Shown one piece after another: positions 5,846 to 12,217 of a DNA stretch of 12,217 nt. Every line of letters starts with the position of its first letter. Position 1 is the first letter of the stretch. Origin of the DNA: a bacterium (GTDB taxonomy: Bacteria; Verrucomicrobiota; Kiritimatiellia; UBA8416); the NCBI GenBank assembly GCA_020048935.1, contig JAIFLS010000194.1, forward strand, positions 1 to 12,217, written 5' to 3'. The position numbers and the translations under genes were made by a program. Under the pieces are notes generated by a model. That model was not told the origin of the DNA. It saw only the letters and a program-made list of their open reading frames with translations, and made no database searches.

Positions 5846-7675
5846 TTGAAAACCTTGGTGCTGACACCGCCGCTCCTGCAGCCGAACACCCCGTATGCCG
5901 CCACCCCGCTGCTGACCGCCAGCCTCCGCGCCAGCGGCCAGGATGCCGTTCAGGCCGACCTGTCGCTGTCGCTGCTGCTCAAGCTCTTTTCACACGGGGG
6001 ACTGACCGAGCTCTGCCAGGCCCTGGGCCAGTCGCCGGCTGCCGGCGAGGCCGCCAGCTTTCTTGCCGCCGGCGGCGACTACATCGCCGTCATCGACAAG
6101 GTGATCGCGTTTCTGCAGGACCGCAATCCTTCCGCCGCCAGCCGCCTGGCGCGGCGCGGCGCGTTGCCGGAAGGCCCTAACCTCGCCCGCGCCTACCGGC
6201 AGGAAGCACAACTCAAGTGGAACTTCCGCGGACTCGACCGCGACGACCGCGCACGGCACCTGTGCAGCCTCTTCCTGGATGACATCGCGGAAGCGGCGGC
6301 CCTGCTGGACCCGCAATTCGAATTCTCCCGCTACGCCGCCAAGCTGGCCGCCAGCCTGCCCGACTTCAATAACCTCCGGCAGTATCTGACCCGTTCAGGA
6401 TCCCTGTTCTCACGATGCGCCTTGCCCGGCGGCGACGGCAGGACGGGGTGGCTGGAAACACTGACCGACGAACAGGTCGACACCCACCGTCCGCAACTGG
6501 TCGCCATCACCGTTCCGTTTCCCGGCTGTCTCGCCGGGGCGCTGCGGATCGCCTGCCGGATCAAGCAGACCCACCCGGAAATCCGGATCGCGCTCGGCGG
6601 CGGTTACATCAACACCGAACTCCGCGAACTGACCGATCCGGCTATTTTCGATATGGTGGACTACATCACGCTCGACAGCGGCATGCTCCCCCTGCGGCGG
6701 CTGGCCGAAGGCGTCGCCCCCGTGCATTTTGTGCGCACGTTCGTCCGCGAGAACGGCATCGTGCGCTTTCATGACAGCGGCGAACCGGACCCGCCGCATG
6801 ATTCCTTGCCGCCACCGGTATACGATGGATTGCCGCTGGATCGCTATTTCGGCCTTTTCGAGATGCTCAATCCAGTCACGCGGCTGTGGTCGGACGGTCG
6901 CTGGAACAAGCTGGTCCTGGCGCACGGTTGCTGCTGGCGCCGCTGCGCGTTCTGCGATACATCCCTTGATTATATCCGCCGTTACGACCCCGCCAGCCCC
7001 GGCACCATCTGCAACTGGATGGAAACGGTCATCACAGCCACCGGATTCAACGGATTTCATTTCGTGGATGAAGCATTGCCCCCTGCTCTCCTCGACGGTC
7101 TTTGCGATGAAATCCTGCGGCGCCGCCTGACAGTGGAATGGTGGGGGAACCTCCGTTTTGAAACCCGTTTTTCAAAACCACTGATCAGGAAAATGGCCGC
7201 CGCCGGCTGCATTGCCGTCACCGGCGGACTCGAAACCTGCTGCGACCGCACGCTGCGGCTGATGAACAAGGGTATCACCGTCGCCGGAGCCGGGACGGTT
7301 TGCGCGGATCTTGCCGAGGCCGGGATCATGACACACGCCTACCTGATGTACGGCTTCCCGACCCAGACCCTGGCGGAAACCCTTGCCGGACTGGAAACCG
7401 TGCGCCAGTGGATGGACGCCGGCATCCTGCACTCCGCCTACTGGCATCGCTTTGCCTTGACCGCGCACAGCGAAATCGCCCGCCAGCCCGAACGTTTTGA
7501 CATCCGCCTGCCACCGACACAGGCAGGCACATTCGCCCGCAACGAAATCCCCTTTGACGGACTGTTCGATCACGACCTTGACGCGATCGGCGAGGCCCTG
7601 CGCAAGGCGATGTACAATTACCAGCTCGGTACCGGCTTCGACCGCGCCGCGTCCGACTGGTTGATCGAGCGCTAA
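5846..7675 (+). CDS. B12-binding-domain radical SAM protein of unknown function
   Basis: This is a 609-residue protein beginning with TTG. Residues 354-372 (WNKLVLAHGCCWRRCAFCD) hold the radical SAM CxxxCxxC motif at Cys363, Cys367 and Cys370, which binds the [4Fe-4S] cluster that cleaves SAM. Barrel elements follow: FHFVDEALP (405-413), WWGNLRFET (432-440), GCIAVTGGLET (454-464) and HAYLMYGFPTQT (497-508). The N-terminus (1-30) and residues 218-290 (AITVPFPG...RIALGGGYINTEL) look like two halves of a Rossmann cobalamin-binding domain, separated by an insertion of about 180 helical residues. No DxHxxG motif is visible, so any B12 would not be bound in the base-off/His-on mode. The family includes methyltransferases and ring- or thioether-forming enzymes, but no substrate can be assigned. 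It follows the GH36 gene by 112 bp and converges with the signalling operon. Confidence 0.85.
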   Translation: MKTLVLTPPLLQPNTPYAATPLLTASLRASGQDAVQADLSLSLLLKLFSHGGLTELCQALGQSPAAGEAASFLAAGGDYIAVIDKVIAFLQDRNPSAASRLARRGALPEGPNLARAYRQEAQLKWNFRGLDRDDRARHLCSLFLDDIAEAAALLDPQFEFSRYAAKLAASLPDFNNLRQYLTRSGSLFSRCALPGGDGRTGWLETLTDEQVDTHRPQLVAITVPFPGCLAGALRIACRIKQTHPEIRIALGGGYINTELRELTDPAIFDMVDYITLDSGMLPLRRLAEGVAPVHFVRTFVRENGIVRFHDSGEPDPPHDSLPPPVYDGLPLDRYFGLFEMLNPVTRLWSDGRWNKLVLAHGCCWRRCAFCDTSLDYIRRYDPASPGTICNWMETVITATGFNGFHFVDEALPPALLDGLCDEILRRRLTVEWWGNLRFETRFSKPLIRKMAAAGCIAVTGGLETCCDRTLRLMNKGITVAGAGTVCADLAEAGIMTHAYLMYGFPTQTLAETLAGLETVRQWMDAGILHSAYWHRFALTAHSEIARQPERFDIRLPPTQAGTFARNEIPFDGLFDHDLDAIGEALRKAMYNYQLGTGFDRAASDWLIER

Positions 7676-7731
7676 TCACAGGTCGTCCACGGGTCGTTGC
7701 CGCGCATGCCGGATGGCCCCTTTACCCTCGG

Positions 7732-8499
7732 TCAGGACTGCAATCGCGCCAGGGCTTTCACAAGCTCGGCGGGATTGTTCGAAGGGACAATCACCTTTAC
7801 GGAAGGCATCGCCTCGAGCCGTTTCCGGGTTGCAGGACTGGCGTGTTCATCATAAATCACCACCGGGACATTCTTCAGGCTCGGCATGACCGCGAGAAGA
7901 CCGACAACAGCAGATCCATTCAGGCCAGGCAGGATCTCCTTGATAAGCAAAACATCCGGCTTGCAGGCGACGGACTTCTCGATAATGGCCGGCCCGCTGG
8001 CAACCCGTTCCACCTGGTATCCGGCCCCTTGCAGGGCCACGCGTATTCCGGCATGCAGTTCCACATCATCTTCCGCCAGCAGCACGAGTTTCTGCAGGCG
8101 GGCGCTCTTGACATGGCGACTGCGTTTCTCCGCCAGCACCTCGCGGATCTTCCTTGCCAGGGCATCCTCATCACAGGGTTTCCCCATGAACCCGTCTACC
8201 GCCAGATTGCTGAAGAAGTCCTTCATGTCGGCGCGGGCAGTCAGGACAATCACGGGATACCGGAGCTTACCCCCTGTATCGGAAATATGTTTCAGGAACC
8301 CGACACCGCCCATCCCCGGCATGCTCATGTCCAGGATGATCAGATCCGGAACATCCTGTTCGCACCGTTTCAGTGCATCCTCCCCGCTGCGGGCGACCAT
8401 CACCTCAAACCCCTGGTAAACGAGGAAATCCTTCAGTGAGATCAGGAGGTGCTTCTCATCATCCACCAGCAGTATCCGGTCCTTTTTCTCTGTCGTCAT
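7732..8499 (-). CDS. Response regulator with two receiver domains, the second degenerate
   Basis: This is a 255-residue protein with no output domain. The first receiver (about 7-125) is complete: acidic pocket Asp13/Asp14, phosphoacceptor Asp57 in LIILDMSMPGMGG, Thr87 and Lys107-Pro108. The second receiver (about 136-253) keeps the acidic cluster EDD (143-145) and the fold pattern LPGLNG. However, Lys187 stands at the phosphoacceptor position, Asp217 replaces the Thr/Ser and Val238 replaces the Lys, so it cannot be phosphorylated in the usual way. It probably acts by protein-protein contact, as a relay or docking module. The ATG at 8499 has AGGAG just upstream, inside the 15-base gap after the kinase gene, so the two are co-expressed. 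The partner is therefore very likely the preceding hybrid kinase. Confidence 0.88.
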   Translation of the reverse strand: MTTEKKDRILLVDDEKHLLISLKDFLVYQGFEVMVARSGEDALKRCEQDVPDLIILDMSMPGMGGVGFLKHISDTGGKLRYPVIVLTARADMKDFFSNLAVDGFMGKPCDEDALARKIREVLAEKRSRHVKSARLQKLVLLAEDDVELHAGIRVALQGAGYQVERVASGPAIIEKSVACKPDVLLIKEILPGLNGSAVVGLLAVMPSLKNVPVVIYDEHASPATRKRLEAMPSVKVIVPSNNPAELVKALARLQS

Positions 8500-8514
8500 C
8501 GTCGTCTCTCCTGG

Positions 8515-10290
8515 TTAGGGTTGCCCTTGCGGGTGATCGGGTATCATTCCTTCAAGCATGTTCAGCATATCGCCGTGGTTCCAGGGGGCCCGCAGGAGGG
8601 CCACGCCAAGCCCTTGCAGGATCTCGTCCCTCGCCAGATCCCGGTTCTCGCCAACCAGCACAAGCAAGGGGATCGCTGCTGCTGCCGGATCCCCCCGCAG
8701 ATGCGCCAGCGCGATACCCGCAGTCATCCCGGGCTCTGTCCAGTCGAGGACAATCACCGCCGGGGAATGGGCAGTCTGCAGCCCGGCCAGTAAACCGGCG
8801 GCGGCTTCGATAAGCAAGGGATATCCCTGTGCCGCAAGCTCACCGGACAGGGCCTCGCGGACCGCATCGGTCCCGCTCAACAGGAAAACCTGCGGCGGGC
8901 TGACACGCGGGAGCCTTACAGTCACCTGGGTTCCGCCTGGCATGCCGGGCACCGGGCTTTGCAGTTGCAGGCGGCCTTTGTGGTACGAAATCAACTCCTT
9001 GCAGATCGCCAGCCCGAGACCCGTACCGCTGACGTACTCTCCGACACGGTAGTAGCGTTCCGTAACCCGCCCGATGTGCTCCGGGGGAATCCCGGGCCCG
9101 GTATCGCAAACCGTGATTTCAATCTCCTCACGAGGCCTATCAACCGGGTGGACACGGACCTCGACATGGCCGCCGGAAGGCGTGAACTTGAGCGCGTTCT
9201 TGACGATATTCAGGATGATCCGCTCCATCTTCTGCACATCGCAGGTGGCGAACAACGCCCCCCCGGCAATCGAGCAGTCGACGGTCAATCCCGCCTTTTC
9301 CGCCTGCACACGCAAGGAATCGACGGTCCGTGCCACCAGCCGCCCGATCGGGGCACGAACCCAATTCATGCGGAGCGAGTCCGCATCGATACGACTGAGA
9401 TCCAGGATGTCTTCCACCGTCCGGGCCAGGCGGTCGCAATCCGCCAGGATCATGGAGAGGTAATCCCTGGACTTCGGGGTCATGTCACCGGCTATTCCCC
9501 TGATCATGTTGTCGGCTGCATACTTGATGGAGGTCAGCGGGGTCCTGAACTCGTGCGAGACGTTCGAGATAAACTCCGACTTGGCCTCGTCATGCTTCCG
9601 CAACCGGGCGATCGCCGCCTTAAGCTCGTATTCAACCCGTTGACGCTCCGCGATCTCCTGTTTCAGCTTCTGGTTGGCACGGTTGCTTCCCTCGACTTGG
9701 CGGGCAAGCTCGTCGTGGGCATGCTTGAGGGCCTCTTCCGCATCACGCCGCACGGATACATCCCGGACAAAAAAACAGAGCAGCGGCTCGCGGGACAGGT
9801 GGATCAGGCTGGTCGATATTTCCGCGTGGAATCGCGTACCGTCTTTCCTCCTGCAATCGGTTTGCAGAAGGGTGAATTGGTTGTTCCGGAGATTGTTGTT
9901 GATCGTTGCCACGATCGTTCCGCCAATACCGGTGATAATGTCGCCGATAGAACTGCTCGAGAAATGCTCCCGCGAGTATCCGAAGAATTGAACCGCCCTG
10001 ACATTGGCATCCACGACGTTCCCCTTCATGTCGGTAAGCAGCGCGGCGTCGTAGATCCCATCGAAGAAACTGATCAGCTCATTGCTGAGGACGGCCGGGT
10101 TCTGTGGGTCCTTATGCGGCTTGGCACGGGGCGATGGCGGCCCAGACCGCCGCACCACGATTCGTCGGACGGGCGGGCGGGCGGATGGAGACAGGGGAGG
10201 CGACGAGGGCGGTAGGACATGTGATTTACCAACCATTTCTGGATGGAAATCAATCATCATTGTCTGCGCCATATTAGGGCGATTGGTCAT
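8515..10290 (-). CDS. Soluble PAS hybrid histidine kinase with a degenerate C-terminal receiver
   Basis: This is a 591-residue protein. Order: a proline/arginine-rich tail (about 27-67), a PAS domain (about 70-182), a coiled coil (about 183-237), HisKA with phospho-acceptor His246 in NVSHEFRTPL, then HATPase_c with N-box Asn365 (NIVKNALKFTP), G1 DTGPG (396-400) and G2 GTGLGLA (422-428). A receiver-like domain (about 467-580) ends the protein. It keeps Asp516 (VIVLDWTEPGM), but the paired acidic residues are reduced to LSGTD and the conserved Thr and Lys are replaced by Val546 and Ala568, so its phosphorylation is doubtful. No transmembrane segment is present, so it senses a cytoplasmic signal through PAS. 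I chose the ATG at 10290 because GGGAG lies six bases upstream. The frame stays open to a TTG at 10347 without a binding site. A promoter lies about 94 bp upstream, and the response regulator follows. Confidence 0.9.
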   Translation of the reverse strand: MTNRPNMAQTMMIDFHPEMVGKSHVLPPSSPPLSPSARPPVRRIVVRRSGPPSPRAKPHKDPQNPAVLSNELISFFDGIYDAALLTDMKGNVVDANVRAVQFFGYSREHFSSSSIGDIITGIGGTIVATINNNLRNNQFTLLQTDCRRKDGTRFHAEISTSLIHLSREPLLCFFVRDVSVRRDAEEALKHAHDELARQVEGSNRANQKLKQEIAERQRVEYELKAAIARLRKHDEAKSEFISNVSHEFRTPLTSIKYAADNMIRGIAGDMTPKSRDYLSMILADCDRLARTVEDILDLSRIDADSLRMNWVRAPIGRLVARTVDSLRVQAEKAGLTVDCSIAGGALFATCDVQKMERIILNIVKNALKFTPSGGHVEVRVHPVDRPREEIEITVCDTGPGIPPEHIGRVTERYYRVGEYVSGTGLGLAICKELISYHKGRLQLQSPVPGMPGGTQVTVRLPRVSPPQVFLLSGTDAVREALSGELAAQGYPLLIEAAAGLLAGLQTAHSPAVIVLDWTEPGMTAGIALAHLRGDPAAAAIPLLVLVGENRDLARDEILQGLGVALLRAPWNHGDMLNMLEGMIPDHPQGQP

Positions 10291-10296
10291 CAAACG

Positions 10297-10301
10297 CTCC
10301 C
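10297..10301 (-). promoter_or_regulatory. Ribosome binding site fixing the kinase start
   Basis: On the minus strand this reads GGGAG, six bases before the ATG at 10290. It supports this start over the longer open frame reaching a TTG at 10347. Confidence 0.65.
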
Positions 10302-10383
10302 GGTTTCCAGTCGCTCCCGCCAAACAAGAGGCACACTGAATCCGCAAGACAGCATGGGCTCGTGCTTCACGTCAACCTTCTGG

Positions 10384-10413
10384 AATATACAGGAGCAAAG
10401 GTGGGCGGGTCAA
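10384..10413 (-). promoter_or_regulatory. Sigma70-like promoter for the kinase-response regulator operon
   Basis: On the minus strand TTGACC (10413-10408) and TATATT (10389-10384) are separated by 18 bases, each matching the consensus at five of six positions. Transcription would start near 10377, giving an untranslated leader of about 87 bases before the kinase ATG. Confidence 0.6.
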
Positions 10414-10437
10414 TCGAATAAGCCACACACAGCCCGC

Positions 10438-10466
10438 TTGACCTGCATGAGGGGCTGGCGTAGTAT
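10438..10466 (+). promoter_or_regulatory. Sigma70-like promoter for the gltX-glnS operon
   Basis: TTGACC (10438-10443), a 17-base spacer and TAGTAT (10461-10466) match the consensus at five and four of six positions. The start would be near 10473, about 68 bases before gltX. Its -35 lies only 24 bases from the -35 of the divergent kinase promoter. Confidence 0.55.
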
Positions 10467-10540
10467 CGCCAGGTTGTTTCAGGCACCACGGGATTTGAAG
10501 GAATCCATGGGTATCGGGAATAGGGAAGGATTTTACCAGC

Positions 10541-12043
10541 ATGACAGTACGGACACGGATCGCACCCTCGCCGACAGGCGCGCCGCATATCGGCACCGCC
10601 TATATCGCGCTTTTCAACTACGCCTTCGCCAAACGCCACGGTGGCCAGTTCATCCTGCGCATCGAGGACACCGACCAGGTGCGCTCGACGCGGGCTTCTG
10701 AAGTCGCGATCCTGGAGGCCCTGCGCTGGATCGGGTTGCCCTGGGACGAGGGCCCGGATGTCGGCGGCCCGAAAGGCCCCTACCGCCAGAGCGAGCGCAC
10801 CGCCATCTACCGCGAGCAGTGCGACACCCTGGTGCGGACGGGTAAGGCGTATCCCTGCTTCTGCACCACCGCGCGGCTCGACGAGCTGCGCACCCGCCAG
10901 GAGGCGGAGAAGACCCGCATCGGCTACGACGGCCTCTGCGCCGGGCTCACGGCCGAGGCCGCACACCAGCGCATCGACGCGGGCGAACCCTGCGTGATCC
11001 GGCTGCGCACGCCAGCCGATGGCGAATGCGTGCTGAAGGACTACTTCCGCGACGAGATCCGCATCCCCTGGGAAACCATCGACGACCAGATCCTGCTCAA
11101 GGCCGACGGCTTCCCGACCTATCACCTGGCCAACGTGGTGGACGACCACCTGATGGAGATCACGCACGTGATCCGCGGCGAGGAGTGGATCAGCTCCACC
11201 CCCAAGCACCTGCTGCTCTACGAGGCCTTCGGCTGGACACCGCCGGTGTTCGCCCATCTGCCGCTGCTGCGCAACCCCGACAAATCGAAGCTCTCCAAAC
11301 GCAAGAACCCCACCGGCATCCTCTTCTACCGACAGGCCGGCTACCTGCCGGAGGCACTGCTCAACTTCCTCGGGCTGATGGCCTACAGCCCGGCGGACGG
11401 CAACGAGCAGTTCGATCTGGAAACCATGGCCCGTACGTTCGACCTCGACCGCGTCAGCCTCGGCGGCCCGATCTTCGACATCCAGAAGCTGCAGGCCTTC
11501 AACGGACGCGCCATCCGCGAGCTCGGCGCGGACGCCCTGCTCGCGCGCCTGAAGGCGTGGATGCTCAACGACCAGGTGTGGTCGGCCCTGGTCCCGCTGG
11601 CACAGCCGCGGCTGAACCAGCTTGCCGACTTCGTGCCACTGACCGCCTTCGTGTTCGCCGACCGCCTGCCGCTGGACACGGCGGCGCTGGTCAAGGGGTT
11701 CGAAAACCCGGAGCAGGCGGCGACCCTGCTGCAGATCGCGCAGTGGGAAATCGAGCGGGCGGCGGACTGGAACGCCGACACGGTAAAAGCGCTGTTCAGC
11801 CGGATGGCGGAAAAAGAGGATCTGAAATTCAAGAACCTGCTGGGCCTGTTCTTCACCGCCCTGACCGGCAGTGCCGTGTCGCTGCCGCTGTTCGATGCCA
11901 TGGCGCTGATGGGCCGCGACCTTTGCCTGCGGCGCGTGCAGTACGCGCAGGAAACCCTCGCCGCCGATGGGGCGGCACTCAGCGGCAAGGCCGCCAAGAA
12001 GCTGATGAACGATTACGAGCAACGCTACCGGAAGGATGCATGA
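10541..12043 (+). CDS. gltX: Glutamate--tRNA ligase (GluRS)
   Basis: This is a 500-residue class I aminoacyl-tRNA synthetase that activates glutamate with ATP and charges tRNA(Glu) in the cytoplasm. The Rossmann fold starts at RTRIAPSPTGAPHIGTAY, with the HIGH-equivalent HIGT at 16-19 and RIEDTDQVRSTR at 40-51. A zinc-binding-like insertion has Cys106, Cys108 and Cys133 (PCFC...YDGLC), and the KMSKS-equivalent is KLSKR at 250-254. The alpha-helical anticodon-binding part fills about 320-500. Length is close to the usual 470-500. GGGAAGGA (10523-10530) lies ten bases before the ATG. The N-terminal half resembles the type I associate with Pseudomonas and relatives. Because GlnRS is encoded next door, this enzyme is probably discriminating, charging only tRNA(Glu) (inference). 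Confidence 0.96.
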   Translation: MTVRTRIAPSPTGAPHIGTAYIALFNYAFAKRHGGQFILRIEDTDQVRSTRASEVAILEALRWIGLPWDEGPDVGGPKGPYRQSERTAIYREQCDTLVRTGKAYPCFCTTARLDELRTRQEAEKTRIGYDGLCAGLTAEAAHQRIDAGEPCVIRLRTPADGECVLKDYFRDEIRIPWETIDDQILLKADGFPTYHLANVVDDHLMEITHVIRGEEWISSTPKHLLLYEAFGWTPPVFAHLPLLRNPDKSKLSKRKNPTGILFYRQAGYLPEALLNFLGLMAYSPADGNEQFDLETMARTFDLDRVSLGGPIFDIQKLQAFNGRAIRELGADALLARLKAWMLNDQVWSALVPLAQPRLNQLADFVPLTAFVFADRLPLDTAALVKGFENPEQAATLLQIAQWEIERAADWNADTVKALFSRMAEKEDLKFKNLLGLFFTALTGSAVSLPLFDAMALMGRDLCLRRVQYAQETLAADGAALSGKAAKKLMNDYEQRYRKDA

Positions 12044-12044
12044 T

Positions 12045-12217
<173 letters not shown>

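Noticed and set aside
5802..5849. A 15-codon ATG frame (MNAIASVAIDGGRPY) ending in overlap with the TTG start of the radical SAM gene
   Set aside because: The overlap could allow leader-peptide coupling, but there is no convincing ribosome binding site and no conservation can be judged.
7676..7731. A terminator between the convergent radical SAM and response regulator genes
   Set aside because: I see no stable stem with a T-run on either strand in these 56 bases.
8959..10215. A 418-codon open frame on the plus strand opposite the histidine kinase
   Set aside because: The kinase on the minus strand has complete H, N, G1 and G2 motifs. The opposite frame is a compositional shadow without domains.

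Overview
The window is high-GC bacterial DNA (mostly about 60% GC or above, near 77% in parts of gltX) with compact genes, short gaps, clear GGAG-type ribosome binding sites and no phage, IS or CRISPR sequence. It looks like the chromosome of a Gram-negative bacterium. A DUF5703 sugar-active protein next to a GH36 alpha-galactosidase, together with glutaminyl-tRNA synthetase, fits the PVC group (Verrucomicrobiota, Kiritimatiellota, Lentisphaerota or Planctomycetota). That placement is inference. The GluRS is of the type I associate with Pseudomonas and relatives, so a proteobacterial-like host is not excluded.

Layout, left to right. (1) Positions 1-744, minus strand: the start of a small winged-helix regulator gene, preceded by and translationally coupled (ATGA overlap) to a six-helix membrane protein gene, with a palindromic CTTTG operator/promoter upstream. 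(2) Positions 686-1056: a 371-bp gap rich in perfect hairpins, ending in a nested, asymmetric hairpin whose architecture resembles an integron attC site, directly in front of a GAF-only gene. (3) Positions 1057-5733, plus strand: the GAF-only protein, a 773-residue DUF5703/GH95-like (alpha/alpha)6-barrel protein, and a GH36 alpha-galactosidase. Neither glycosidase has a signal peptide, so both probably act on imported oligosaccharides in the cytoplasm. (4) Positions 5846-7675, plus strand: a radical SAM enzyme with an N-terminal B12-binding-like region, starting with TTG. (5) Positions 7732-10290, minus strand: a two-gene signalling operon, a soluble PAS hybrid histidine kinase followed by a double-receiver response regulator. 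Both have a degenerate second receiver. (6) Positions 10384-12217: back-to-back sigma70-like promoters drive the kinase operon leftward and the gltX-glnS operon rightward. Those two aminoacyl-tRNA synthetase genes are one base apart, so charging of Glu and Gln tRNAs is probably co-expressed.

The least ordinary parts are the structured gap with the attC-like element next to the lower-GC, output-less GAF gene, and the parallel presence of pseudo-receiver domains in both partners of the two-component system. No wholly new system can be demonstrated from the sequence alone.
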